Below, piece after piece: positions 8,609 through 18,220 of a stretch of 64,000 bases of DNA (positions are counted from its first letter, which is position 1; every line of letters begins with the position of its first letter). Below the pieces are notes generated by a model, which was not told where the DNA came from, did not search any database, and saw nothing but the letters and a program-made list of their open reading frames with translations. This DNA is from G963556115 sp963666605 (lineage in GTDB: Bacteria; Planctomycetota; SZUA-567): positions 930,001-994,000 of the forward strand of contig OZ223208.1 in assembly GCA_965140405.1 (NCBI GenBank). Reading direction: 5' to 3'. The translations under genes were made by a program, and so were the position numbers.

Positions 8609-9721
8609 ATGAAAAAGATAAAAACACTATTACTTGCCTTTGCTATTATATCTATTGCAAGTCTAAGTAGCAATGCTCATGCAGGTAGTTATACATTTAA
8701 TATTATCGATCTTGGAACTGTTGGTAATGATACAGCTAGTTATGCAAGATCGATTAATAACTCGACAACAATTGTAGGTGACTCAGTATCTTCAGGTGGA
8801 GATTCTAGAGGATTTGTCTGGTCACAATGGCAGAATAACGCACAGATGCAGAGTTTAAGTAACGGTAAACACAATACAAATGCCACAGCCATAGACAGTA
8901 GTGGAGTAATCCTTGGAGGCACAGACAAGAGAAACAGATCAGAAGCTGGAACATGGAGATCATATTCCCCAACAAATGGTATGCAAAACCTTGGCAATAC
9001 CACCATTGCTTATAACATTAATGACAACGGACAAATTTTAGCATCCAATGGTAATGCCAGCCAGACTAAAATATACAGTATTTGGGGTGGGCACAACCCT
9101 GTCAAGGTCGGAGGCAATATGGACATCAAGTATGCCTCAGATATAAATAACAGTGGCCATGTAATTGGCGAGACAGCACTAGGCACTCCATATATTTGGG
9201 ATATGTATAACAACCGTACAGAAAAGATCTCATCAATCACTGGTAGCGCAACTGATATCAATGATTCAGGCTCTGTAGTAGGAACAAAACGTGGAGATAT
9301 AGCAGCTAATGGGCAGGTCATTGACAACGGTGAATCACAAGCTTATATCTACGAGAACGGGACAGTTGTAGAGCTTGGTTATGTCGGAGCAGGAACAAAC
9401 TCTGAAGCATACGCAATTAATGAAGAAGGTCTAGTTGTTGGCTCATCAAACAATAATGCCTTTCTCTGGGACGCAGATAATGGTATGTTGAACTTGAACG
9501 ATCTTCTACCTGATGGTAGCGACTGGACAAACCTTTCAGTTGCCAGTGACATCAATGATCTAGGACAAATCGTTGGCTGGGGTACAATCAACGGAGAGAC
9601 ACATAGTTTCCTAATTTCAGAGATAGTTGCAGCCCCTGAACCAAAGCTCATCTTTATTATCCTTCTAACAATGGGTGTTGTACTCTTTAGGTTGCTTCAA
9701 GGAGTAAGCTCAAAATCCTAA
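8609..9721 (+). CDS. HAF-repeat extracellular protein with PEP-CTERM sorting tail
   Basis: The ATG at 8609 is chosen because GGAG lies 6 nt upstream; the in-frame ATG at 8597 overlaps that site. The 370-residue product has a signal peptide (MKKIKTLLLAFAI... ending ASSNAHA-like), then a series of HAF-type repeats of the form D/AIN-x-x-G-x-V/I-V-G...AF/YIWD, for example DINNSGHVIG, INDSGSVVG, AINEEGLVVG and DINDLGQIVG. The C-terminus is PEP, then a hydrophobic helix (LIFIILLTMGVVLF), then Arg and a short polar tail: a PEP-CTERM signal, presumably processed by the exosortase at 1727. The role is unknown; a surface or matrix protein is plausible. It ends at a strong terminator, so it is probably monocistronic. 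Confidence 0.9.
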   Translation: MKKIKTLLLAFAIISIASLSSNAHAGSYTFNIIDLGTVGNDTASYARSINNSTTIVGDSVSSGGDSRGFVWSQWQNNAQMQSLSNGKHNTNATAIDSSGVILGGTDKRNRSEAGTWRSYSPTNGMQNLGNTTIAYNINDNGQILASNGNASQTKIYSIWGGHNPVKVGGNMDIKYASDINNSGHVIGETALGTPYIWDMYNNRTEKISSITGSATDINDSGSVVGTKRGDIAANGQVIDNGESQAYIYENGTVVELGYVGAGTNSEAYAINEEGLVVGSSNNNAFLWDADNGMLNLNDLLPDGSDWTNLSVASDINDLGQIVGWGTINGETHSFLISEIVAAPEPKLIFIILLTMGVVLFRLLQGVSSKS

Positions 9722-9749
9722 AAACTCATAGACCTTTAATAGTATTCTC

Positions 9750-9785
9750 AAGTCGATATGCTTTAAAGCATATCGACTTTTTTTA
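9750..9785 (+). terminator. Intrinsic terminator after PEP-CTERM gene
   Basis: A perfect inverted repeat (AAGTCGATATGC... over 9750-9779) is followed directly by a run of T. It closes the PEP-CTERM transcript. Confidence 0.9.
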
Positions 9786-9915
9786 TATAGTTAAAATATA
9801 ATAAATGCTCTATTATATTATTAATCATTCAAGTTTTTATTCATAGATTGTCGATATTAGAAAATATAGAATAATTTATACATATTTAATTTAATATCAT
9901 TATGAAAGAGTAAAG

Positions 9916-11241
9916 ATGAGATTCAAACAGTTTATTAAACTACATATGGCATTTAATATATCCTTACTTGCTGCTTGCTTTCTTGGTTTTCTACTACTAA
10001 GCTCGTGTAAAGATAATGATTCATCACTATCATCACTTGATAATGAAAAATTAAAACATAGCGATACAGGAGTAACCTCGGCAACGTTTCAGGAAAAAAG
10101 CAAGACAAAGAAAAATGATAAGAAACGAGAGGAGCTCTTCAACGAAGTTGATAGCTTAAATTCAGCATCAAAAGATCCAAATAATCCTGATCAACCAGGC
10201 ATAAAGGTATTTGAAGGTCGTGAACAAGCACCAAACCCAGCGGACACTCAAAAAATTGATGAAGAGCTCACAAAACTTCGTGAAAAGTATAATCCAACAT
10301 ACAGAATAACTAGAGGCGACACAATTGAAATTGCTATACCATTCGAACCAGATAGCAGGCAGGTTGTGAATATCCGTCCAGATGGTACCCTTGGGTACTT
10401 ATACGGTGTTGAAGTAATGGCAGAAGGCTTGACCTACCCAGAGCTTAAAGACAAAATCGAAGCACAACTAGCAGAGTACTATATAAAACCTAAAGTTGAT
10501 ATCAACGGTAAGACCTTCTCTGGTAGCCAAGTCTACATCATGGGTCCAATCAAGTCACCTGGTGGCCATATTATTCAGAATAACACAAAACTACTAGACT
10601 TCTTATCTATGGCAGGTGTACTCAGCCAGCTTCCAAGTGCGAACTTACTATCATATCGTAACTCTCAGACCAATGATGTTGTTGACCTTACAAATTCATA
10701 TATGATGAGAGATGGAAAGATACTACCAATCGATTTCGAACGCTTACTACTAAAGAGAGAGATGAAGTATAATATTTATGTAAGAGCAAACGACTTCTTG
10801 TTCTTCCCAAGTTCTTACCTTTCTGATATCAGCAAGACTGTCTATGTAATAGGCGCAGTATCTACTCCACGTACATACCAATATACCACTTCAACTACAT
10901 TCATGTCTGCAATTGCAGCTGCTGGTGGAGTTGACAAATATAGAGCAGATAGAAACCATATTACAATTATTAGAAAGAGCTCTGATAAGATTATCAATGT
11001 AAACTATATCAAAGTTATAAACGGTGAAGAACCTGACATAATGCTAGAAGACAGAGATATCATCTATATACCAGAACGTGGTCTATATGCTGCTTCACGC
11101 TGGACAACAACAGTTATAAACGAAATTATAGCACCTCTACAAGCTATAATCCAAGCAAGCTCTACAAGCAAAGCAATCAATATGCAAGACTGGAATCCAA
11201 CATCAGGCTTCGGTCCTACAGACGGATGGATGAAGGAATAA
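9916..11241 (+). CDS. Wza-like polysaccharide export lipoprotein
   Basis: This 441-residue outer-membrane polysaccharide export protein has a signal sequence ending in a lipobox (LLSSC, Cys at about residue 31), which predicts a lipid anchor. After a polar linker comes the Poly_export domain (about 125-205: ITRGDTIEIAIPFEP, NIRPDGTLGYL), then SLBB-type domains (about 205-390: VYIMGPIKSPGGHI, VYVIGAVSTPRTYQY). The C-terminal region (about 395-425) could form the amphipathic transmembrane helix of Wza. It is the expected partner of the Wzc-like protein at 1-1675, together forming the export channel. It stands 4 bp before a methyltransferase gene. Confidence 0.92.
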   Translation: MRFKQFIKLHMAFNISLLAACFLGFLLLSSCKDNDSSLSSLDNEKLKHSDTGVTSATFQEKSKTKKNDKKREELFNEVDSLNSASKDPNNPDQPGIKVFEGREQAPNPADTQKIDEELTKLREKYNPTYRITRGDTIEIAIPFEPDSRQVVNIRPDGTLGYLYGVEVMAEGLTYPELKDKIEAQLAEYYIKPKVDINGKTFSGSQVYIMGPIKSPGGHIIQNNTKLLDFLSMAGVLSQLPSANLLSYRNSQTNDVVDLTNSYMMRDGKILPIDFERLLLKREMKYNIYVRANDFLFFPSSYLSDISKTVYVIGAVSTPRTYQYTTSTTFMSAIAAAGGVDKYRADRNHITIIRKSSDKIINVNYIKVINGEEPDIMLEDRDIIYIPERGLYAASRWTTTVINEIIAPLQAIIQASSTSKAINMQDWNPTSGFGPTDGWMKE

Positions 11242-11245
11242 TAAC

Positions 11246-11932
11246 ATGACAGATAATATTAACAACCCAAAGAGAGATTGGAGTCACTCAGAATTTACAG
11301 ACGAGTCGTTGAAGAAAAGATTAGAGCTATGCTCCAAACCTGAAGGAGAATCAGGACTAGAGCTAGCCCACAAAATGAATCAAGAACACAGTAGTCTCGT
11401 ATCATGGGCTCTTGATATGTATCTCAAAGATTTAGATTTTTCAAACAAAAAAGCACTCGATATAGGATGCGGTGGTGGGGCAACTCTAAAAGCACTACAC
11501 AGACGTTTTGAAACTTTAGAACTTTGCGGTATCGACTATTCTTCAGATATGGTTGAGCTCGCGAGTAAGGAGACATCAGGTTTTGCGAGTATACGTGAAG
11601 GGAGTGTGCTCAACCTACCGTATATGGAATGTGAATTTGACCTAGTTACCGCAGTAGAGACAGCCTACTTCTGGCCAGATATTGTAGAATCATTTAAAGG
11701 AGTACTCAAAACCCTAAAGACTAACGGTAAATTTTTCATAATACATGAGATGTATGATGACAGAGATAATACTGAATACGCTGAACGAAACAACAGAATT
11801 ACCACACTCTCTTCACTAAATCTATTCACACCAGAAGGACTAGAAGAGAAGCTAATCGAAGCTGGCTTTAAAAAGGTTACCTATAGCACTCTACCCGAGA
11901 ATAACTGGATCTGCTACTCTTCAACTAAGTAA
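11246..11932 (+). CDS. Class I SAM-dependent methyltransferase
   Basis: This 228-residue methyltransferase has the SAM-binding motif I ALDIGCGGGATL (about residues 73-84), an acidic residue at the end of strand 2 (GIDYS), and a motif with NLPYMECEFDLVTAVE typical of Methyltransf_11 proteins. The N-terminal ~65 residues are helical and polar. It begins 4 bp after the Wza-like gene and so is probably co-transcribed. That suggests, but does not show, a polysaccharide-related substrate. The substrate is not readable from sequence. Confidence 0.85.
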   Translation: MTDNINNPKRDWSHSEFTDESLKKRLELCSKPEGESGLELAHKMNQEHSSLVSWALDMYLKDLDFSNKKALDIGCGGGATLKALHRRFETLELCGIDYSSDMVELASKETSGFASIREGSVLNLPYMECEFDLVTAVETAYFWPDIVESFKGVLKTLKTNGKFFIIHEMYDDRDNTEYAERNNRITTLSSLNLFTPEGLEEKLIEAGFKKVTYSTLPENNWICYSSTK

Positions 11933-11977
11933 CTAACAAATGACACCAGTACATATTAGTATAGACTAAAATTTTCC

Positions 11978-12016
11978 ATAGATTGAGGACATGCTGTATG
12001 CATGTCCTCAATCTAT
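11978..12016. terminator. 17-bp stem-loop between convergent genes
   Basis: ATAGATTGAGGACATGC pairs perfectly with its complement around a 5-nt loop. It sits between the convergent methyltransferase and glyoxalase-fold genes. T runs are short on both sides, so it is best read as a bidirectional terminator. Confidence 0.65.
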
Positions 12017-12039
12017 TAAATACTATTATCTAAAATATC

Positions 12040-12405
12040 CTACACCCGTTCGACTAACTGAAGTTCATTACCTTCTGGATCCTGAAAATTCCTAATATTC
12101 CCACCACCAACCGCAGATTTAATTTCACAAGTCCACACAACACCTCTAGACTCTAAAACACCACATGCTTTAGCAATACTACCGACTCTGAAAGCTATAT
12201 GGCTCACACCTTCAGCAAAATAATCTCTTACCGGTCTCTCTGCTCCATCAGTAGGCATTGCCTCGATAAATGTACCATCAGGACTCTTAAGAAGCTTTGG
12301 ACCATTTTCAACCGCTGCAACCACTTCATACTCAAGAACGTCACAATACCATTTACAAGTTTTTTCAAAATCTTTGAATACAATTGCAGGATGGTCCATC
12401 CCCAT
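12040..12405 (-). CDS. VOC (glyoxalase/bleomycin-resistance fold) family protein
   Basis: This 121-residue single-domain protein of the vicinal oxygen chelate fold has the two beta-alpha-beta-beta-beta modules. Likely metal ligands are His5 (MDHPAIV), the Glu in TFIEAMP, the His in VSHIAFRV and the Glu in EGNELQLVE, the usual H/E...H/E pattern. Members isomerise, cleave or sequester small metabolites, and the substrate cannot be inferred here. It is a short leftward unit bounded by stem-loops on both sides. Confidence 0.85.
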   Translation of the reverse strand: MGMDHPAIVFKDFEKTCKWYCDVLEYEVVAAVENGPKLLKSPDGTFIEAMPTDGAERPVRDYFAEGVSHIAFRVGSIAKACGVLESRGVVWTCEIKSAVGGGNIRNFQDPEGNELQLVERV

Positions 12406-12468
12406 AATTACTTGCTCTATACTACCTTCTTTCCATATATTACGACTACTTAGTCAACGTAAAAATCC

Positions 12469-12493
12469 GGCTGCCAAGAATATCCTGGCACCC
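12469..12493 (-). terminator. Stem-loop with T run after the small Cys-rich gene
   Basis: GGGTGCCAGG and CTTGGCAGCC (minus strand) form a 10-position stem with one mismatch and one wobble, a 5-nt loop, then GGATTTTT. Confidence 0.5.
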
Positions 12494-12539
12494 TTCTTTT
12501 TTACTATATTTTAAAAACGTATCCTTAGCATACCAAATG

Positions 12540-12758
12540 CTACATACGCACGCATGCTCTTGGTATAGCTTTACGCTCATACTCAATACGTTTTCCGTTT
12601 CTGAACGCCTGCTCGATCCATAGTATAGGAGCATGTTCCTCACAGAACCTTACCCCTGTCTTTGTATCGATCACTCTACAAGGCTTATTACAATCCTTGT
12701 GGGAGCAAGTTTGCCCAGATTCGACAAATAGTAGGTTGATAGCAGTAGTATTTTCCAT
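12540..12758 (-). CDS. Small Cys/His-rich hypothetical protein
   Basis: The 72-codon gene uses the ATG at 12758 because GGAGAG lies just upstream; a longer GTG-started frame has no ribosome site. Residues around 18-42 contain CSHKDCNKPC and, twelve residues on, FCEEH, giving a C-x4-C-x3-C...C-x2-H arrangement that looks like a small zinc-binding knuckle. The rest is basic. A good ribosome site and a downstream terminator-like stem-loop support it as real, but I do not recognise the family. Confidence 0.55.
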   Translation of the reverse strand: MENTTAINLLFVESGQTCSHKDCNKPCRVIDTKTGVRFCEEHAPILWIEQAFRNGKRIEYERKAIPRACVRM

Positions 12759-13037
12759 CTCTCCATCCTTGGATATAATTTTTCTCACAGTAAGTCTACC
12801 CCTATATTATATAGTCCGATAACAATTTTTGTCAACATTAATTTACTAAACAGTTACATTCTTACATTACTATAAACGGCACTCAAGATCACTTATTTAG
12901 ATTAATATATCACCCACATTCGTATAAAACATATATAGCAGTATAAACTCTATCAAGCAATCATATTACAGCAATACATAAGCTTATATTTTCTTCTAAA
13001 TACAGCACAAATTATTCTCTAGATATCGAAGCTAGTA
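12759..13037. other. AT-rich intergenic region
   Basis: No gene, repeat or recognisable RNA is seen. It presumably carries the promoter of the small Cys-rich gene. Its right end meets the terminator of the phosphohexomutase gene. Confidence 0.5.
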
Positions 13038-13071
13038 TAAAAAAGTGCAGGTAGCTCATAGCTACCTGCAC
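13038..13071 (-). terminator. Intrinsic terminator of the phosphohexomutase gene
   Basis: A perfect 12-bp stem (GTGCAGGTAGCT with its complement, 3-nt loop; 13045-13071) is followed on the minus strand by TTTTTT. Confidence 0.9.
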
Positions 13072-13097
13072 ACAAAAACCATACTATATAGAAAATA

Positions 13098-14921
13098 TTA
13101 TCCCTGATCGACCATCTTTCTCGCTTCTGCAAGTATTTCAGCAGCAGCATCTTCATACTCTTTCATAAGCTTCTCTTCATCAGCCAGAGCAGACTTACTT
13201 GCAAGTTCAAAGTAATATCTGAACTTTGGCTCTGTTCCAGATGGCCGTAGAAGTATCCAGCTCTTATCAGCGAATATAACTTTTAGCCCATCTATTACAT
13301 TAATACTAGCAATCTCCTTATCAACACTGCCAATCTTTATCATATCACCTACTTTATAAAGCTTTGTCTGGAGTGTCTCTACTACATTAATTTTGTACTC
13401 CTGCCACTCTTCGATACTCACACCCTTCACATCCGCCCCAGCCTTATTAGGGTAGAAGTAGCCATACTTTTCACGTAGCTCATTATATTGCTCAGAAATA
13501 TTTTTTTCACTATTCTTCATAGACTCAAGTGCTAGCAATAAGCCTGCCAATGCACACTTCTCAAGTGTATGTCCTGTACAGGTAATTCCGTCAGATTCCT
13601 CAAAAGCGAGTACCACTTTACCCTGGCTTAGTGGCTCTCTAAAGTTCTTAAAGCCTACAGCCATCTCAAAGATCTCTTTTCCTTCAATTTTAGCTATTTC
13701 AAGAGCAAAATCACTAGATGGAGCAGTACTTGCTATACCGCCATCTATTCCTCTATCAAGTAGGCTTGCATATGCAATTGCACCAAAACGGTTCATATCT
13801 ATATCCATTTGAGCATCTGCAAAACGTATTCTATCCGCATCCGGATCAAGCGCAACTGCGAGTGAGTATTTCTTACCCATACTCTTTAGCACATCAATAA
13901 GAGGGGCTTGATTTGCAGCGCATGGTTCTGGCTTTACTCCATGAAAACTATAGTCAGTATCAGTATTTATTTTTTTAAGAGCTCCTGCTGTAGTAAGTTC
14001 AGCAACTAAATCGTCACCTAATATAGCCTCAATATACCCCCTAGAGGAACCATGCATGAAGTCAACAACAAATGCAAAGTCATTCTTGATATTCCTTAGC
14101 CATTCCCGCAACTTTTTTAGATCAAAGACAGTACTCTTATTCAATACAAAATCAGTAAAGATCTTCTTAGCATCGATTACTTGGCATAAATCCGCTGGCG
14201 GAGTAGTAGTCGCAGAGGTAAACTCTGCTCCTTGCATATATGCATTTGATTTTTCTTCAATAATACAAGTAAGTTCAGGCCCAGCAGGCCCTCCATCAGC
14301 TGGATTAAATTTAATTCCAGCATAATCCATCGGATTATGCGAAGGAGTGAAGTTTATAGATCCCGCAGCATTAAGTTCAGTTACCAACGCAGATCCTACA
14401 CCAGTAGGGCATTCCCCAGCAGAAAAGATTTTAATTCCAGCACTTGCCAATTCTTTTTCTGCAATAGCAATAAATTCATCACCCATGTATCTGTTATCAC
14501 GGAATACCACAATCCCGTGCTTTTGCACTTCAGAAAAATCAGAGTACCCGTTTACCTCCAAGAATTTATCTGTCTGCATCATCTCAACTATGCCGCGCAC
14601 AACCTTTGCGACATTTAACATAGTAAAGTCTTCACCAATAATCCCTCTCCAACCAGAAGTACCAAAGACAACAGTAGTAGGAGTTGTAGATTCACTAGCT
14701 TTTGCTCCTTGATGTGCTCGAATAGTATCAATAATACACCTGCAAGCCATTACTGTATTTTTTGAGGTACCTTTTAGGTTATAATAGCACCCAAGAGTAT
14801 TTGCTACCTCCCAGTAATGCCCATTACTGATCGCTTTCTCTAACCCAATTACGACATCCTTATCCTTCACACTCTCTTCTACAGCCTTAGATAACCCTTC
14901 GTTGAATTCGTTACTGGTCAT
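13098..14921 (-). CDS. Phosphohexomutase (phosphomannomutase/phosphoglucomutase family)
   Basis: This enzyme interconverts hexose 6-phosphate and 1-phosphate, supplying nucleotide sugars for polysaccharide. The four active-site loops are present: TPSHNP with the phosphoserine, metal-binding DPDADR, sugar-binding EESDG, and phosphate-binding RPSGTEPKFR near the C-terminus. The second ATG (14921) is preferred because AGGA then lies about 7 nt upstream; the ATG at 14927 abuts it. At 607 residues it is longer than the usual ~450-570, with an extra ~75-residue helical N-terminus before the conserved FGTSGWRG block. Whether it prefers glucose or mannose is not clear. Mannose-6-phosphate isomerase is encoded at 40317. 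Confidence 0.88.
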   Translation of the reverse strand: MTSNEFNEGLSKAVEESVKDKDVVIGLEKAISNGHYWEVANTLGCYYNLKGTSKNTVMACRCIIDTIRAHQGAKASESTTPTTVVFGTSGWRGIIGEDFTMLNVAKVVRGIVEMMQTDKFLEVNGYSDFSEVQKHGIVVFRDNRYMGDEFIAIAEKELASAGIKIFSAGECPTGVGSALVTELNAAGSINFTPSHNPMDYAGIKFNPADGGPAGPELTCIIEEKSNAYMQGAEFTSATTTPPADLCQVIDAKKIFTDFVLNKSTVFDLKKLREWLRNIKNDFAFVVDFMHGSSRGYIEAILGDDLVAELTTAGALKKINTDTDYSFHGVKPEPCAANQAPLIDVLKSMGKKYSLAVALDPDADRIRFADAQMDIDMNRFGAIAYASLLDRGIDGGIASTAPSSDFALEIAKIEGKEIFEMAVGFKNFREPLSQGKVVLAFEESDGITCTGHTLEKCALAGLLLALESMKNSEKNISEQYNELREKYGYFYPNKAGADVKGVSIEEWQEYKINVVETLQTKLYKVGDMIKIGSVDKEIASINVIDGLKVIFADKSWILLRPSGTEPKFRYYFELASKSALADEEKLMKEYEDAAAEILAEARKMVDQG

Positions 14922-15015
14922 TTTCATTCCTTTTATGTGTTTTTGAAATATATGTAGTTATTAATAGAAAAAGCGTAAAAGCATAGTACGATACAATATC
15001 AGTTAATAAAACTAT

Positions 15016-18000
15016 CTATTCTTCACGTCCCAATTTTTCTAACAAGTTGAGCCTATCAGTCTGAGCCTTTTCATATAACTCTGTAAGCTCTGCAACCTTT
15101 ATAAGCTGCTCTTTGGTGAATGCTTCCTTCTCTGCAATAATTCTTTCCAGAATATCTTCCTTAGATTTCAACTCTTTCCTGAGTCTCTTCACCTCGCTCT
15201 CAGCATATGTAGCCCCCAAAAGCCCTCTCTCTTGTTCTTTAGCTCTATACTCACCAATTAGAGATCTTGCCTTCATCAACTCCCATCCCAACTCTTTGTT
15301 ACTATTTTTTAGCTCTTCTAAATGACTATCACGCTCATGAGACTTCCTAAGCTCTACACCCAATCTCCTATGCTCTATCTGCTCTTCCTTCAGAGCCTTT
15401 TGCAAATCCTCTATCTCACTTGCAACTCTATCCGCAAGCTCTGCCTTCTCCTGGAGCATCTCAATCGTACCAGCCAAGCCTTTTAAACTTTCAAATTTTT
15501 CGCTTAAATCTTCATTCTCCTTATTGAGAACCAAGATTCTCTTTTCATCTTTTCTTATTTCACTTTTAAGTTCTTCGATTTCCTGATACAAGCCACCTAC
15601 AATATCTTCATCTTTTTGTAACTCACAAACCCTATCAAGGAGGATAGTATTCTCCTTTTTCAGCTCTTCTGCTTCCCACTGCACTGTTTTGAGTGTATCA
15701 GATGTTTCATGCAAACGATTCTGTACCTCTTGCGCATTACTCGCAATGGCGTCCTTCTCTTGAAGAACAACATTTTTAAAGTCATGGTACTCTACCCTCA
15801 GTTCGTCTAGCTCCTTACTCAAAGAATCTACCTTCATATCTTTTTCAAGAATCTCCAGTTGCATCCGATTCTTGAGTTCTACCTCACTATTTTTCAACGA
15901 AGTGATCTCTTCTTTTTGAGCAAGCATCTGATTTCTAAGTCCTTTTGCAACCTCCTTTTCTGAGGAAATATCAAGCTCAAGTTGAGCGACCTGATCTTCA
16001 AATGCTCCCAACTCCATGACCCGCTCTAACGCTAGGTCTTTTACAGAAGACTCCTGCTCAAGCTTCCACTCACATTCCTTAAGCATTTTCTCAGACTCAG
16101 CAAGACGGTTCTGAACAGCTTCAGTCTTATTTGTATAAGACTCCATTATGGTGTCCTTCTCACTTCTAAGTTTCTCAGCCTCTTCCTTGGTTTTCAGTAG
16201 CTCTTCTTCAAGAGCCACAACCTTCTCTTCATTACCAAGTAGCTCTTTAATTTTAGCTTCAAACTCTTTACACTGCCCGGCATACTTCCTCTCTAACTCT
16301 TCTCTCTGCTTGCCCAGTTCATTAATAGTCTGCTTATAGACACTGACCCTCTCTTTTATAGCGATGAGAAGCTCTTCTTTTTCAGAAACATCACCCTCCT
16401 GCTTCTTTGTCTGTTCAAGAAGTCTGGAATTCTCTATTTCTTTAGACTCAAGCTCAACCTTTAAAGCTGCGATTTGATCTTGCAATAATGATTTCTGCTT
16501 ACTCTCATCAGCTATAATCTTTTCAAGCTCTATGGTCTTTTCATTAACCAGTTCGTTTTCTCTAATCTGGCCTTCTTTAAGCAATTCTTCCAGCTTGGCT
16601 CTCTCTTGCTCGATCTTCTCCAACTCAACCAAAGCACCCTTGACTTCCCTAAGCTCACCTTCTGCAAACTCCCTAGCACTTCTCTCACGCTCAATGCCAA
16701 CATGCTCTGCTTCTATTAACGCCGACTGCCCAGCTTCTAACTCCTCACACCTCTCTTCAAGGGTACTAATAACCTGATTCAGGTTATTCACCATTTTCTC
16801 ACTCTTTTCAAGCCTTTGAGACAGCTCAACCGAATGCGCCTCAGCTTTTCTCTGGGTTTCTAGTGATGCGGCCTCTTTCTGCAAGGCAACATCTCTAGCC
16901 TCAACAGCACATTTAGAACGTTCATCAGCTATTCTCGCACTCTCTAACGCGGCATCACGCTGTCTATTAGCCTCGTTAGCAGACTTCTGCGACTCCTTAG
17001 CACTATCATATGCGACTCTTGCTTCTTCTCGATCTCTCTTTGATATTTCAAGAGCTTCCTGCGCCTCTTTAAGGTGAGCATTACCCCTCTTCTCACTAGC
17101 TTCAAGCCTAGCTCCCAAATCATTGCGACTCTGCTCTAATTCTTCTATAACACTCTTTAATTGGTTAACGTCTTCGTTCAATTTATTAACAACTGCGTCT
17201 TTCTCAGACACTATACGCTTCAAGTCATCTGTATCACGAGCCAAGCTATCTTTTTCCTCGATAACCTTTGACAAACTCTCATCTAAAGCTATTTCACTCT
17301 TATGCTCACTTTGCAAAGCACTTACAACTTTTGCCTTACTCTCTTCTATCTCTCTGGACTGCTCAATATTTTTCTTCTTCAATTCTTCTACTTTTTCCCT
17401 TACCTTTGCAGCTTCTTCTTTTGCAAGATTAGCTTCTTCTTTTAAAGCCTGTGCCTCTTGCTGGGCTTTTAGTGCGGCCTCTTTACTACTCTCAGATTCA
17501 CTACGTGCTTTTAACAGCGCATCTCTATGTCTCATTATTTCTTCTTGAAGAGTCTTCTCATTGTTCAAGTTCTGAGTATCATGTTCTGCAGAATTAGCAA
17601 TACGCTCTTGTTCTTTTAAAACTTCTGCCCTTTGTTGAGAAATAACCTCCCTCTTACCTTCATATTTTTCACAAATCTCTTGAATTTCTTTTATATTTAT
17701 AACTCCATCCCTATATATTTTCTCTACAGGAATTTTTCTTACATCCGCCTCTATCCCCTCATTTCCACCATCTAAAACCACCACCAGAGGTATCCCCTTG
17801 ATATTTTTACTCATATAATTTACAAGCGAAGTCCCATCATAGTGCGGTAAGTTTGGAGCAAGCAGGACTGCGGAGAAGTCTTCTACTTCCAGCCTGTGAT
17901 CGGCGTCTGCAATACTAGTAACTAGGTTTATATGAAGGTTTTTATACTCAGAATATAGAAACTCAGAATATATCCTACTCATACCTTTTTTACAGTCTTC

Positions 18001-18033
18001 AACTAGCAAAATTCTATAACTTACTTCCCCCAT
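15016..18033 (-). CDS. Giant coiled-coil protein with N-terminal pseudo-receiver domain
   Basis: The ATG at 18033 is chosen because GGAG is 6 nt upstream. Residues 1-115 resemble a response-regulator receiver: ILLVEDCKKGMSR supplies the acidic pair, and FSAVLLAPNLPHYDG aligns with the strand that normally ends in the phosphorylated Asp. That position is Ala59, and the conserved Lys region reads EKIYRDG without the usual KP. From about residue 130 to the end (1005) it is almost unbroken, highly charged Glu/Lys heptad coiled coil. No Walker motif is present, so it is not an SMC ATPase. Divergent TlyA-like and CheA-type genes follow. The role is unknown; a long filamentous or scaffolding protein with a non-phosphorylatable docking domain is an inference. 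Confidence 0.75.
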   Translation of the reverse strand: MGEVSYRILLVEDCKKGMSRIYSEFLYSEYKNLHINLVTSIADADHRLEVEDFSAVLLAPNLPHYDGTSLVNYMSKNIKGIPLVVVLDGGNEGIEADVRKIPVEKIYRDGVINIKEIQEICEKYEGKREVISQQRAEVLKEQERIANSAEHDTQNLNNEKTLQEEIMRHRDALLKARSESESSKEAALKAQQEAQALKEEANLAKEEAAKVREKVEELKKKNIEQSREIEESKAKVVSALQSEHKSEIALDESLSKVIEEKDSLARDTDDLKRIVSEKDAVVNKLNEDVNQLKSVIEELEQSRNDLGARLEASEKRGNAHLKEAQEALEISKRDREEARVAYDSAKESQKSANEANRQRDAALESARIADERSKCAVEARDVALQKEAASLETQRKAEAHSVELSQRLEKSEKMVNNLNQVISTLEERCEELEAGQSALIEAEHVGIERERSAREFAEGELREVKGALVELEKIEQERAKLEELLKEGQIRENELVNEKTIELEKIIADESKQKSLLQDQIAALKVELESKEIENSRLLEQTKKQEGDVSEKEELLIAIKERVSVYKQTINELGKQREELERKYAGQCKEFEAKIKELLGNEEKVVALEEELLKTKEEAEKLRSEKDTIMESYTNKTEAVQNRLAESEKMLKECEWKLEQESSVKDLALERVMELGAFEDQVAQLELDISSEKEVAKGLRNQMLAQKEEITSLKNSEVELKNRMQLEILEKDMKVDSLSKELDELRVEYHDFKNVVLQEKDAIASNAQEVQNRLHETSDTLKTVQWEAEELKKENTILLDRVCELQKDEDIVGGLYQEIEELKSEIRKDEKRILVLNKENEDLSEKFESLKGLAGTIEMLQEKAELADRVASEIEDLQKALKEEQIEHRRLGVELRKSHERDSHLEELKNSNKELGWELMKARSLIGEYRAKEQERGLLGATYAESEVKRLRKELKSKEDILERIIAEKEAFTKEQLIKVAELTELYEKAQTDRLNLLEKLGREE

Positions 18034-18220
18034 ATTATCTCCAGCAGAATTAGAACATCTCAAGGTTAATTTTTTAAACGTATTGAAGTATTATATTTGA
18101 GCAATATACTTTCAATTATATTAGATATTATTTTACAACAGTTAATTTTTTTGTCAATGTTGATTTTAGAGGTCATAATTATATCTTAGAATTATTTACT
18201 CACAATAAAGAGATTATCAT

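Noticed and set aside
12446..12643. 65-codon minus-strand frame
   Set aside because: It overlaps the better supported Cys-rich gene, has no ribosome site and spans that gene's terminator.
15016..18033. SMC-type ATPase
   Set aside because: No Walker A, Walker B or ABC signature; the N-terminal domain resembles a receiver instead.
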